From positions 51,619,219-51,683,218 of the forward strand of contig OZ038487.1 in assembly GCA_964036315.1 (NCBI GenBank): a stretch of DNA of 64,000 nucleotides, read 5' to 3'. The translations under genes were made by a program, and so were the position numbers. How positions within the stretch are numbered: position 1 is the first letter of the stretch; each line of letters begins with the position of its first letter. This DNA is from Acanthosepion esculentum (Eukaryota; Mollusca; Cephalopoda; Sepiida; Sepiidae). Shown here in pieces: positions 1 to 9,116 of the stretch. Below the pieces are notes generated by a model, which worked only from the letters and a program-made list of their open reading frames with translations, was not told the origin of the DNA and made no database searches.

Positions 1-695
1 ATAAACAATGATTAAGTACAATGTTTCTTGAATTTTGTAAAATTTCAGGGAAAGTAATGTTGTCAGCATTTTAAACAATTGGCGATTTTCACTAAGGAAG
101 ATTATATGTGTAAACACCCTTTGCTTTTGAAACAGGAAATGTTTGTAATAATTTTTTCTCTAAATAAAAATGTTTTCATTTTCAAATTAATGAATTAGAT
201 ATAAATCACATGCAGCAATAATAATTATAATATTATACCAAGACTTCAATTTTTAATTATAAAAAATTTTTCTAAAAAAATAAAACTCTCCAACAATTTT
301 TAAGGTATATGATTGCACATATAGCCTTCTGTAGTGAAAATAGCTGAGGTACCTACTACAAAAAATTAATCTTTTTAGTAGTGTGCCCCGCCTTGTGATG
401 AGCGCTATAGATCATGCGGCCCACTGCTTGCGCTATGTACAAACCCCAAATTTTCAAAGCATTCATTGTTTTGTCACATTCTTCTGCAAAAGTGAACAGC
501 TTTCTGCAGGTTCCATAGCAATTTTTATTTAATGCCTTCTTTTTATCTGCTTGGTGCTTTCTGGCCCATAAGGCACTGAGTGAGATTTCTGTAACTGAAC
601 TGTTCCATGGAATGGAGTGACTGGCCTCACACCCAATCTCTGTACCCTAAAAACGGTATTAGTTTTCTGTTCAGGTTTCTCATCCACATGCTTCC
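1..695. other. AT-rich stretch, no gene recognised
   Basis: I see no convincing coding region, RNA gene or bounded repeat here. The first 350 bases are strongly AT-rich. From about 380 to 650 the composition is less skewed, but all frames are closed by stops. Confidence 0.5.
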
Positions 696-699
696 ACTG

Positions 700-950
700 T
701 AACAAGTTTCCTTTATCCAGGTTTGGGAACTCAGAGTTGTCCTTCTCCTAGACTGGTTGCCAACCAAGGCCAAAGAAACTGGTCTTCCTTACTACTTAAC
801 CCATAACTAGGAGGAGAAGAGATAGCTTCAGACCTTTTACAAGGGTATTTGTGTGAAAGAGAATGTAACAACCTCAACTAGAATTTAAACTCAGCTCATC
901 AATTTCTCATTCCGAGCTGTTAAACATTACACCATCGACATATCCCAATG
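700..950 (-). mobile_element. tRNA-derived SINE (family 1), diverged
   Basis: On the minus strand the element begins with a tRNA-like head whose A-box-like sequence reads GATGGTGTAATG (near 930-945). A B-box-like TTTAAATTCTAG follows near 880-890. It then runs into the family core, here AGTTATGGGTTAAGTAGTAA, and the 'ggttgccaaccaaggcc' segment. The same core recurs at 4975-5283, 12913-13205 and 22640-22830, which defines it as an interspersed family. The architecture (tRNA-like Pol III promoter, core, variable tail) is that of a SINE; a cephalopod origin is inference. Confidence 0.65.
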
Positions 951-2328
951 CCTCTTTACTTGATACAAAAAAAGTTAAAGTAGTATTCTGCATTAACTAA
1001 TTGGCCATTCAGTTATCCAGAGTGCTTCCTTTCTAGTCTTGAAATATGAAATTTGGGAAATGGTTCGGGCTGTGAGCTTTTCAGAATCCTCTTATAATAA
1101 ATGAATGTAACAATACATATGTATTAAATGTCAGGGAACTCAATTTTGTCCATGTATTTTATTAACTTTTATTTTATTCCATTATTCCAATTTTATGCTT
1201 TAATTTTTTTCTTTCTCTTTATTAAATTTTGTTTGTATTTTTGCATGCAGACATATTCATTGATAATAATACATAAGCCCGGCTCCAAGATTATGAAAAG
1301 CATGCTTTTGTTCAGAATGGAATGGGATGTGCTCAGTTAGAGATCAATGTATGCATGAAGTGTTTCGATTAAGTGAAAATTAGCCAAGATTTTAACAAGA
1401 TGAATGTCCTCATAAAATTTCGACACTGAGAGATGCACAGATGAACTGAGTAGGAAATGTCTCAACTTCCCTTCACTGCATTCTGTAAGCAGTTTTACTG
1501 CGGAGACCAAACAACAGCAAACAACAAGATTTTATTTTCAATTTATTTCAGGCTCGATTTGGTGTTTGTTGCCTTTTCACAAATGCTTCTGGGATTTTAT
1601 GTTTATTATGTTTTTTTAAATTTTTGTTTTAGAAAATGCTGTCTCAGATTTTTATGTTTACCACTTATTTACAAACAAACCTTGATCTCTCTTTTATTTT
1701 ATTTTTGTTTAATTACAGGATTTTATTACTTTTTCTGTTTCCTTTTTATGGTTTGCATTCATCATCCTTTTATCACTGGAATTTTGTTTTGTTCTCTTTT
1801 ATTTCTTTTATCTTTGGTTTCTTTTACATTTTTAATAAGTTTTACACTTTCAAATTGTATTTTCTTTTGTTTCTTTTACAATCTTTTCTTGTTTTTCGTT
1901 GTCAGCTATATTACATAATTATTAATAAGCTGATTTCACAACTTTAAACAAAGTCAATCCACTGATGCTCATATAAATATAGCCTTGTGTCAAATGATCT
2001 AATTATACAAAATGCATAGCTAAACCTTTTAAGAATTTTATATGAATAGACTTCATGATATTACAGACACACACACTACATATATTGCTGTTGCATACCT
2101 ACAGATGATAATAGGTATGTCCCCATTCACATAAATACAGTAGTAAATACTGTATGTTGATCTGCAGTTGGAGATTCATTGTGAAATTCACTTGACTCAC
2201 TTCTAACAGTTGACTCCTTCTTCTAAGTACCACTGGCAAATCTTATATGTGTTGTTCTTGTCCTAAGTATTATCGTTCATTACCAACCTTTGTGTGATTA
2301 TTCTATTCATTAACCTTCCCTAGGTTAC

Positions 2329-2330
<2 letters not shown>
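951..2330. other. Unannotated AT-rich stretch
   Basis: No gene recognised. Bases 1460-1920 are T-rich on the plus strand and hold a Phe/Leu-rich open frame of 153 codons that reflects base composition, not a protein family. Near 1030-1085 a short stretch around 'gaaatttgggaaatggttcg' resembles the end of the small MITE family at 17283-17405, too diverged to bound. Confidence 0.5.

Positions 2331-2383
<53 letters not shown>
2331..2383. repeat. (CA)n then (TA)n microsatellite
   Basis: Perfect CA repeats from 2331 to about 2366 pass directly into TA repeats. This compound form recurs in the window (9316-9420, 44871-44933, 45325-45409). Confidence 0.95.
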
Positions 2384-2489
2384 TATAATAAAGAGAAATA
2401 ACAGTAAAGTATATAATCCAGTGTTCTTATTAATTATTTTTATTTTTACAAAACAGTGCTCATTGCAAATCTACAGAGAAAAAAAACAA

Positions 2490-2643
2490 AACTCAACTGT
2501 ACCCCATTTTTATATAGACATATTGCTCCATGGGATAAATTCCCTGGAGCTTGTCAATACCAAAACATTTAAGTATTGACAAGCTCTAGGGAATTTATCC
2601 CAGGAAGCAAACTGGCCATATAAAAATGGGGTACAATTGAGTT
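2490..2643. repeat. Palindromic (foldback) element C
   Basis: Inverted arms of about 72 bases (2490-2560 and 2571-2643) flank a spacer of about 11 bases. The arms share ACCCCATTTTTATAT at the outside and AGCTTGTCAATAC at the inside, with a few mismatches and a small indel. No coding capacity. A (TA)n tract starts about 90 bases downstream. Confidence 0.85.
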
Positions 2644-2731
2644 TAATTTCTATGTAATTTCTTTCTAGGCTCTGTAATAAATATATTGAGCTCATAGGAT
2701 TCACTTGGCTTACTTACCCACAGATTTTACC

Positions 2732-2734
<3 letters not shown>

Positions 2735-2786
<52 letters not shown>

Positions 2787-2791
2787 ATATA
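2735..2791. repeat. (TA)n microsatellite
   Basis: Near-perfect TA repeat of about 55 bases. Confidence 0.95.
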
Positions 2792-3134
2792 GGTTAATTG
2801 TGAATTTAGCATAGATCTGACATCTAATTGGTTAATCTGGGTAAACCCACAAGCCTCAATTTAATTTTGATTTGTTGTTTATCTCATCTACTCTTCTTTT
2901 TTGAAAAAAGAGGGGATATTCTGCTTATGAAATTTAAAAATAATTATTTACTCACCAGTTATTTGCCATCATCTGAAGAGGCACAACTTAGTGCCAAATC
3001 ATGTAAGCTATTATGTAGCCATTTTTAACATGTTGTTGTTTTAATGTCATATAATAAATAATATTAAGCCCTACTCTATATTGAGCGCTTTTTTAAAAAT
3101 TAAATGCCACAGGTAGTAGAATTATACTCCATTT

Positions 3135-3398
3135 GTTGTTATCTCATACCTGGATATATATATATATAAAGAAATATAGTCTTAAAGTGTTCTATATTAA
3201 TGGGATAAAGTGCTCAATATAAGAGGTAGAGCGTGTGTGTAAATATAAAAGTGAACATAGAAGCCAACACTTAGAAGTAACAGTCTGTTTCATGCTAGAT
3301 GCAATCGTCGGGACACGAGACTCGTGTCCCGATGATTGCATCTAGCATGAAACAGATTGTTGCCTCTAAGTGTTGACTTCTATGTTCACTTTTATATT

Positions 3399-3457
<59 letters not shown>

Positions 3458-3473
3458 GTATGAGATAAGAACA
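3135..3473. mobile_element. Palindromic foldback element A, copy 1, with internal (TA)n
   Basis: The core 3241-3400 is a hairpin with arms of about 79 bases centred on 3320 (central GACACGAGACTCGTGTC). The symmetry extends outward: CTCATACCTG near 3144 is matched in reverse complement by CAGGTATGAG near 3455, with a TA tract inside each arm. The left arm keeps a block (3168-3240, starting AAGAAATATAGTC) that is missing from the right arm. The same block lies on the opposite side in copy 2 (4340-4410). No open frame and no transposase; probably a non-autonomous foldback/MITE-type repeat. Confidence 0.8.
3403..3454. repeat. (TA)n microsatellite inside foldback copy 1
   Basis: TA repeat of about 52 bases within the right arm of the foldback element; the left arm has a shorter TA tract at 3153-3168. 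Confidence 0.95.
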
Positions 3474-3733
3474 AATTAAAATTTTAAAATTTTGTAATCC
3501 CTTTTTCCAACTTAAACTATATAATACTATTTAGCTTAAAAAAAGTAATTCATTTTTCAAAAGTTATTCAACATCACTTGAGAATGGAACAAAACTTTAA
3601 TTTTAATTTGAAGTTTAGTTTTTAGTCCTGAAACATGGTAATTTCTTTCATTATGAATACATGTTTCTAAAAAATATATATTTATATATATATACATATA
3701 TATATATATACATATATACACACACATATATAT

Positions 3734-4146
3734 ATTTAAGACATTTTTATGTTTATACGTTCTTTTTATAGATACAAATATTTAAGTAAATGCTCTGTTT
3801 ATAATAAACAGTATTAACATTTACGAGCCTGAATGTCTGAGAAATTTTCATAGAAAATATGTGTCCTCTAACAGGAATCGAACCTGTATCCTATATGGAA
3901 CCGTCATATAGCCTGACGTGCCTTAACCAATTGGACCACAGAGGAGCATTCGGTTAGCAAGGTCAATTTTACTGTTTTTAAATAGAATTCTCTATGATTT
4001 TCCTGTTGGAGGATGCATATTTTCTATGAAAATTTCTCGGATATTCAGGCTGGTAAATGTTGTTAATACTGTTTGTTATAAACAGAGCATTTACTTAAAT
4101 ATTTGTATCTATAAAAAGAACGTTAAAACATAAAAATGTCTTAAAT
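3734..4146. mobile_element. Foldback element with tRNA-like core
   Basis: Two inverted arms (3734-3875 and 4001-4146, about 143 bases each, imperfect) bracket a centre of about 125 bases that contains most of a tRNA-like sequence on the minus strand (3864-3945). The left arm's inner end runs into the 3' end of the tRNA-like unit. The right arm carries a matching half-copy (TCCTGTTGGAGGA), so the palindrome seems to have formed by duplicating the tRNA 3' half with its flank. TA tracts flank both sides. No protein coding. Confidence 0.75.
3864..3945 (-). tRNA. tRNA-like sequence (pseudo-tRNA), 82 nt
   Basis: On the minus strand it folds as a cloverleaf. The acceptor stem TCCTCTG/TAGAGGA has 7 pairs (one wobble), the anticodon stem CGTCA/TGACG has 5 perfect pairs, and the T stem ACAGG/CCTGT has 5 perfect pairs around TTCGATT. 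The 14-base variable region can form a short arm (TCC/GGA). The A box TGGTCCAATTGG and B box GGTTCGATTCC match Pol III promoter consensus. The anticodon loop reads GGCTATA, with G at position 33 where tRNAs have U. The formal anticodon would be CTA and the D stem is weak. I therefore read it as a tRNA-derived repeat component, not a working tRNA gene. Confidence 0.6.
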
Positions 4147-4180
4147 AATTGTCGGATTTTGTTCATTTCATAATGTATGA

Positions 4181-4183
<3 letters not shown>

Positions 4184-4217
<34 letters not shown>

Positions 4218-4411
4218 TGAACATAGAAGTCAACACTTCGAGGCTAGTGCAATCATCAGGCAACGTTGCCTGACGATTGCACTAGCATGAAACAGACTGT
4301 CGCCTCGAAGTGTTGACTTCTATGTCCACTTTTATATTTACACATGCTCTATCTCTGATATTGAGCACTTTATCCCATAAATATAGCACATTTTAAGACT
4401 ATATTTCTTCC

Positions 4412-4418
<7 letters not shown>
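4184..4418. mobile_element. Palindromic foldback element A, copy 2
   Basis: After a (TA)n tract (4184-4213) a hairpin runs from 4212 to about 4337, centred on CAACGTTG at 4261-4268. Relative to the right arm, the left arm lacks about 18 bases (the CAGTCTGTTTCATG segment). The right side continues with the outer block (4340-4410) seen in copy 1 on the other side, then more TA. Same family as 3135-3473 and 9169-9315. Confidence 0.8.

Positions 4419-4462
<44 letters not shown>
4411..4462. repeat. (TA)n(GA)n compound microsatellite
   Basis: TA repeats to about 4434, then GA repeats to about 4462, then a short GT run. Confidence 0.9.
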
Positions 4463-4970
4463 GTGTGTGTGAGTAGGATTGGATGAGAATCAGATAGAAT
4501 AGCAAATGCATATGAACAACAATTTTTGCATGATTTGCTAAAGGACTGGCATTATCAGAGAAAGTATCAGTTAAACATATCAAAATAGAATTTTTTCAAA
4601 ACTGACACCTATGTCCATATGTAAATCAGCTACATATGCCAGGGACCCAGATACACATTTCTGAACAAAGCAAAGTTATCATTTCTTTTAATATCCAGAT
4701 CAGAAAAGAAAGTCTTACAAATAATCTCAAAGAATCATAATTATCCCTTCAATGTTCCTGTCAAAATATTGTTCAACTCATAAGTAAATTTTCTCCATAA
4801 TAAAGCAAGCAATCTTTTTGGCCAACCAATATGCAAAAATGCATGGGCATATTAGACTCACATCCATTTCAGCAGAGAATATTCAAGAAAAAATGTATTC
4901 AATATATGTTTAAAGCAAGCTATCATGACATCACTAAAAGTTATATATGCACTTTAGCTAGGTCAGAAGA
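4463..4970. other. Unannotated AT-rich stretch
   Basis: No gene, RNA gene or bounded repeat recognised. Confidence 0.5.
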
Positions 4971-4974
4971 CATT

Positions 4975-5283
4975 CAGTCAGTTATGTGCCATGCCTGACA
5001 CACGCTTATGCGATCATGTATCTTTTGATACATGATTGACAATTCAAATTTTTTTCCCGCAGTAGGTTGCCATTTCTTTCTGTGGGAGACCAGTCACCAT
5101 CCAAGGCTATAGAACCCAGTCTGTCTTGCTATTTACCCATAGCTAGGGGGAGAAGAAGAGGATTCATACCTTTCCCAAGGGTATTAGCAAGTAAGTGAAT
5201 GTAATGGATTCAACTGGAATTCAAACTCGTCTCTTCAATTCCTCAATCCGAGCCACTATCCATTATTCCACTATGCCTCCTAA
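4975..5283 (-). mobile_element. tRNA-derived SINE (family 1), near full length
   Basis: On the minus strand the order is: a tRNA-like head (GGCATAGTGGAATAATGGAT near 5260-5278, B-box-like GTTTGAATTCC near 5215-5227); a conserved core with AGCTATGGGTAAATAGCAAG; 'aatggcaacctactgcggg'; and a tail with an imperfect palindrome around ATGTATC/GATACAT and 'gcatggcacataactgactg'. The copy at 12913-13205 aligns over the whole length, which sets the element at about 300 bases. Confidence 0.75.
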
Positions 5284-5451
5284 GACATTCCTGTATATAA
5301 AAAGCAAGATAGTAGTTCAGCTGAACATAAATAAGAAAATAGAATAATGAAAATATCTTACATGATCGACATTGCAAGAGAAAATAAAGCAGAAAATGTT
5401 TTATAAAACAACAAGCTACTACTATAGTTGAGCATAAACCAAAAACAGTGG

Positions 5452-5572
5452 GCTTACAGCAACATCATGTTGAAACACTATTTCTTGTACAATCACCAAA
5501 GTTAAGCAACACCTTGCCTGGTCAGTACTTAGATCGGTAACTGCTTGGGAATACCAGGGACCGTAAGCTTTA
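5452..5572 (+). mobile_element. 5S rRNA-derived SINE head
   Basis: About 121 bases, the length of 5S rRNA, that follow metazoan 5S rRNA. AATCACCAAAGTTAAGCAAC matches the internal A-box region. GCCTGGTCAGTACTTAGATC and ACTGCTTGGGAATACCAGGG match the intermediate element and C-box region. The ends still pair (GGCTTACAG with CCGTAAGCTT). Several substitutions in helices and the fusion to a downstream tRNA-like unit argue for a 5S-derived SINE, not a working 5S gene. A second, more diverged copy is at 31128-31246 on the minus strand. Confidence 0.7.
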
Positions 5573-5740
5573 ATGTGCAGGTGTTGTAATTGGTACTAGC
5601 TCAGAAATTTTAATTGGTGGGCCAAGTTCCAATTCCTGTTATGATCATTATATTCACTTATGTGCAAATATTCATGAGAAAGAAATGAATCCGCCTCTTC
5701 TCTCCACCAGCTATGGGTTAAATAGCAAAGCTTGTATCAC
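5573..5740 (+). mobile_element. tRNA-like unit and core following the 5S head
   Basis: Directly after the 5S-like segment comes a tRNA-like stretch with A-box-like TACTAGCTCAG (near 5594) and B-box-like AGTTCCAATTCC (near 5626). Then come a spacer and the family 1 core CCACCAGCTATGGGTTAAAT at about 5706. With 5452-5572 this makes a composite 5S + tRNA + core element of roughly 290 bases, cut short where a Penelope fragment starts near 5800. Confidence 0.5.
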
Positions 5741-5776
5741 TAAACAAATTCTTTTTCTTTTTATATTTCCATCATT

Positions 5777-5801
5777 ATATATATATATATATATATATAT
5801 G
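5777..5801. repeat. (TA)n microsatellite
   Basis: TA repeat of about 25 bases that joins the SINE core to a Penelope fragment. Confidence 0.9.
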
Positions 5802-6072
5802 GATCTTTTACAAAACAACACATTAAACGTATCAGTTGCTCACTGTAATGAGACTAACCACAATTTTGATTAAAAGAATGCTACTCTAATTACAAGAGAA
5901 AACAATTTATTCAGATGAAAATGTTTAGAAAGTGCTTTAATTGCTGTATCTTCCACAGTAAATTTGCACGAAGGTTCTAACAACATTTCACCAATTTTGG
6001 CAAATCATCTGTTTTCCCAATGTTTGATAGAAACAAACAAAAGGAAAAAGAATCTAACTGAAATTGATTAAA
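5802..6072 (+). pseudogene. Penelope-like element, C-terminal fragment
   Basis: The plus-strand translation from 5802 reads DLLQNNTLNVSVAHCNETNH and continues past a stop at 5871 as a Lys/Asn-rich tail. The same peptide, with few changes, lies downstream of the GIY-YIG motif in the fragment at 28857-29130 and corresponds to the minus-strand fragment at 57820-58640. By that homology this is the extreme C-terminal part of a Penelope-type retroelement whose endonuclease half is missing here. It is non-functional. Confidence 0.6.
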
Positions 6073-6171
6073 TCAGATACCCATATATATTAAAAAAAAA
6101 TTATTTTTAAATTTAAAATTCCCAGTGTCACTTGTTTGTGTGCATGTATAATTGCATCATCCCAGACATAA

Positions 6172-6173
<2 letters not shown>

Positions 6174-6216
<43 letters not shown>
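6174..6216. repeat. (TA)n microsatellite
   Basis: Abuts the left end of the perfect palindrome at 6215. Confidence 0.95.
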
Positions 6217-6217
<1 letters not shown>

Positions 6218-6380
6218 CAAGGAAAACACAAAATTTATTCCTTATAGGCATTATGAAAAATAAAAAATAAGAGATGAAAACACTAACAAGACAGATTGGT
6301 CTGTCTTGTTAGTGTTTTCATCTCTTATTTTTTATTTTTCATAATGCCTATAAGGAATAAATTTTGTGTTTTCCTTGCTA
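6215..6380. repeat. Perfect palindrome, 81-bp arms, 4-base loop
   Basis: Arms 6215-6295 and 6300-6380 are exact reverse complements by my reading, separated by TTGG. Outer ends are TAGCAAGG/CCTTGCTA and inner ends AAGACAGA/TCTGTCTT. It is flanked by (TA)n on the left and, 35 bases later, on the right. No coding content. A perfect pairing over 81 bases among heavily mutated repeats points to recent origin or continuing homogenisation. Confidence 0.9.
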
Positions 6381-6411
6381 TGTTATGGTTCTGTACCTTT
6401 AACAATTTATT

Positions 6412-6414
<3 letters not shown>

Positions 6415-6444
<30 letters not shown>
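6415..6444. repeat. (TA)n microsatellite
   Basis: TA repeat of about 30 bases right of the perfect palindrome. Confidence 0.95.
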
Positions 6445-6445
<1 letters not shown>

Positions 6446-6447
<2 letters not shown>

Positions 6448-6640
6448 ATTCATTACATTGACTTATGTGTTAATACCCTTGGGAAAGGTATGAATCCTCT
6501 TCTTCCCGCAGTTATGGGTAAATAGCAGGACAGACTGTGTTCTATAGCCTTGGATGGAAACTGGTCTAAGAGAAGGACAAATCTGAATTCAAAACCTGAG
6601 GTGGGTTGGTTGGGGACCTTTGAGGCACATGGTGCACCAG
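6446..6640 (+). mobile_element. SINE family 1 fragment
   Basis: Starts inside the family (CATTACATTGACTTATG, as after the tRNA head in other copies), passes through CAGTTATGGGTAAATAGCAG and then takes the alternative tail TAAGAGAAGGACAAATCTGA. The same tail is found at 42230-42270 and 34500-34530. The tRNA-like head is missing. Confidence 0.6.
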
Positions 6641-6813
6641 GTCTCTGTCTCTGGTCCTTCAAAACAGTGTGGATGGTTCTACACAAAACCTTCAACACTA
6701 TAATCAAATCATATGTGCTGATGTCTGGCTGTCGGTTCCTAGGAACTGAGCCACTTGACCTTCATACATCGAATACAATGGGAGAGTCCACTATATATAT
6801 ATATATATATATA

Positions 6814-7136
6814 CTACAGTTCAAACATTTCACAACACTCAAAAAAAATAGTATTTTTGTACTTTAAATAAGAGAAAATTATTATACATGGTTAAAAAAA
6901 GGTGAGATATGGCAAAAAGAAAAAAGCATTTCATGATTAAAATTTGCTCTCTTTGATTACTGCAGCATGAAGTTTTGGCTTTTGTTGCAAAAGTTTCTCA
7001 AAGTATAAGTTTGATAATTGATTCCATTTTTTTTAAAATGATTCTAAGAGATCTTTTCCATCTTTTTTTTTTCACTCTTCTGTCAAGTTCATCCCATGCT
7101 AATTCTGGGGGTGGCTTCAAACTTTTGAACAATATG
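6814..7136. mobile_element. Tc1/mariner-type MITE, degenerate
   Basis: The left end CTACAGTTCAAACATTT follows a (TA)n tract. The right end, GGTGGCTTCAAACTTTTGAA near 7110-7130, is the reverse complement of the expected end. The internal sequence aligns with the better copy at 44934-45324. TA at the insertion site and the 'CAGTTCAAA' type ends suit Tc1-like elements. Too short for a transposase gene. Confidence 0.6.
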
Positions 7137-7139
7137 TAT

Positions 7140-8280
7140 ATAGTGAGAGAGAGAGAGAGAGAGGAAATAACTTATATTTAAAAAATTTAATTTAAATCTT
7201 TTTCTATTGATTTATGATATTGTTTGTGTAGGACTTGGCTTAACCACCATCTTGTTAAAAGAAAAGAAGTTATCTCTCTTTTTCTCCATTGATAAAGTGC
7301 CCCATCTCTTTCTATTTGAGAATTTTACAATCTTTTCATTTTCATTAAATCAATCTCTATAAAGCTATTTGACTGATACAGCTGTCTCAACACAAGTTTT
7401 ATGCTCTCCTAAATGTCTGCCATTCCGTTTCCATGACGGTTCACTAGCCATAAAACTTGGCTTCTTGATATTTCCTATGTCTTTTCCAATTCCCTCTTCA
7501 TCGATTCCCTACTACACTGTGACACCCTCACCAGCCAGAGCCTCTCAACAATGTCGCAATTTCTTGATCATTTTGAAGTTTATTTTATTTTTTGTTTTTT
7601 TTTGCAGAAAACTATTTTCTTTCTATCTTCATTTTTGTGCGTATGTTTTCTTATTTAAGGATATTAGAGAATGAAGAATAAAAAAAAAGTAAAAATTACA
7701 AACGAAAAATTACAGTTCTTCTTTTTTCTTTTTCTCTCCCAAAATCGTCATCGCCGCTGTAAGAGTTATTGTTATTTATACTCAGCGTCGGCTTCGCACG
7801 ACATCTCAAATCTGGGAAGCAATTGTTACCTCATGAAGGCGAGGAGCATACTCATGGGGTTCTTCAGCATGATCCTCATGTCCATCTTGAAGTCTGGGTG
7901 TGGGGCATTTTTGCTTCACCTCCCCCAAATCTCTCTTTTCAAAAGAGTTGTTAGTTAAATGCAATAGCTTCGTAAATCACTGGCTTCTTTCAGGAAATAA
8001 ATTATAGGGGCATGATGTGTGTAACTTGCTTGATTAATTGTTGTTAGAATATTTAACTTGAGTTAGCAACAAGGTTAACTCAGAGTGAGAAATTATTTGC
8101 TGTATAACAGCCATATCTAACGAAGAACACAAACAATTATCTTTGCTTCTTTTATGCTGGCACCTTGAAACAAAACAGTGAATGAGTCTATTTAGAGCAA
8201 TCTAAATTAAAATTACATTACTTATACACTGTTCCAGACACAAAAAGGTGATGCAAAAGTTACCAGCATCAACTTTTATG
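7140..8280. other. Mostly unannotated; short GC-richer block at 7740-7950
   Basis: A GA run lies at 7144-7163. Bases 7369-7674 have an open plus frame of 101 codons with no recognisable family. Bases 7740-7950 are distinctly less AT-rich and have open stretches on both strands. On the minus strand one frame reads DFKMDMRIMLKNPMSMLLAF and ends at ATGAG|GTAACA, a plausible 5' splice site. I cannot assign it to a gene. Confidence 0.3.
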
Positions 8281-8284
8281 CAAT

Positions 8285-8578
8285 GTTAAGGAAATTTTGC
8301 AGAAGTTTACATATCTGAGAAGTGTTTTCACAGAGGTGGGAAAATGTGACTCTAAAATCTGAAGCCAAATCTGAATAGCAAAAGATGCCATTCAAAAACT
8401 AAGCAAAGTTCTAAGAAACAGGAAACATTTCTTAAGAAACATAGAAAAGTGTACTGAACTGTTATACAATGGTGATATGGCAGTATGGTAGTGGATGCTG
8501 GAAAATGTCCCTATAGATGAAGAGAAGACTTCAAGCAACAACAGAAATGTGGTCCTACAGAATTTTTAAAAATCATTT
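8285..8578 (+). pseudogene. RTE-like LINE fragment, first part
   Basis: Aligns with the better RTE copy at 48764-49560. It begins CAGAAGTTTACATATCTGAG (K-F-x-Y-L-x-S-V-L-T in the intact family), then CCATTCAAAAACTAAGCAAA, and reaches AGCAACAGAAATGTGGTCCT (the A-T-E-M-W-x-Y motif). Stops and indels interrupt the frame. At about 8579 it is broken by another LINE's 3' sequence and resumes near 8718. Confidence 0.65.
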
Positions 8579-8717
8579 TACTCCAAGCAAGGTGGGAATG
8601 CAACTAGTACATAGGGGGTTACAGGGAGTGAAAGTGAAAGAAAAGACTGAGAATATGGGAGGATTGAAAAAAGGAGAAAAGATTAAATGGATTCAAGAAA
8701 ATTGAAGATGGTGTGAG
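8579..8717 (-). mobile_element. Jockey/CR1-like LINE 3' end nested in the RTE copy
   Basis: The minus strand matches the 3' untranslated region seen at 18478-18620, 18925-19080 and 33400-33480 (there 'gtggctttattgccttgctt'; here the complement CCAAGCAAGGTGGGAATGCA). It interrupts the RTE fragment and so inserted later. Confidence 0.55.
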
Positions 8718-8985
8718 AGTCCTATTGACAGATCATGTAAGCAATGAAAAAGTTTTTCCAGAATATGAAAATAAAAACAAATTCAGGAAAAAAAGATAGC
8801 TGAAATTTCTGGATCACATGATGAAGGACAGTTTGAATAATTTGGCAGCCACAGGACATATCAAAGATAAAAGATACAGTGGGAGGAAGCAAGTCGCCTA
8901 TCTGATGAGCTTATGTGAATGAATGGTACAAAGAAAGAGTGGGAGGAATGGTACAAAGATCATTATTACTAAGAGTTTCTCCTTC
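8718..8985 (+). pseudogene. RTE-like LINE fragment, second part
   Basis: Resumes the element after the nested LINE piece: GATCATGTAAGCAATGAAAA, then AAATTTCTGGATCACATGAT (the L-K-F-L-x-H-x-M region), then GATGAGCTTATGTGAATGAA. The sequence is close to the 3' coding end of the copy at 55362-55945. Non-functional. Confidence 0.6.
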
Positions 8986-8989
8986 TATT

Positions 8990-9113
8990 ATGCCCTACCT
9001 AAGAGCCAGTTCAGATGAAAAATAGAATACTGCAGTTATATCTGGGCTAGAGCAGCCCAGTCATTAACTTTCCACACTTGATAGAGTTCAAAATAGTCTA
9101 TGCGGCCTTGCTG

Positions 9114-9116
<3 letters not shown>
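8990..9116 (+). pseudogene. LINE fragment (Jockey/CR1-like), short
   Basis: Plus-strand AAGAGCCAGTTCAGATGAAA to CTATGCGGCCTTGCTGGTGA aligns with the 50225-50400 copy (there 'agagccagatcaggctgaaa'). In better copies of the family this region reads as 'SQIRxKMEYCxHIW'. Frame broken. Confidence 0.5.

Noticed and set aside
1457..1918. 153-codon plus-strand frame rich in Phe and Leu that looks like a membrane protein
   Set aside because: It follows from the T-rich composition (TTT, CTT codons); no start context, no family.
3864..3945. Functional suppressor-type tRNA with CTA anticodon
   Set aside because: Position 33 is G, the D stem is weak and it sits in a palindromic repeat; a tRNA-derived element is the simpler reading.
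5452..5572. Functional 5S rRNA gene
   Set aside because: Too many substitutions in paired and promoter positions, and it is fused to a SINE body; no T-run terminator directly after it.
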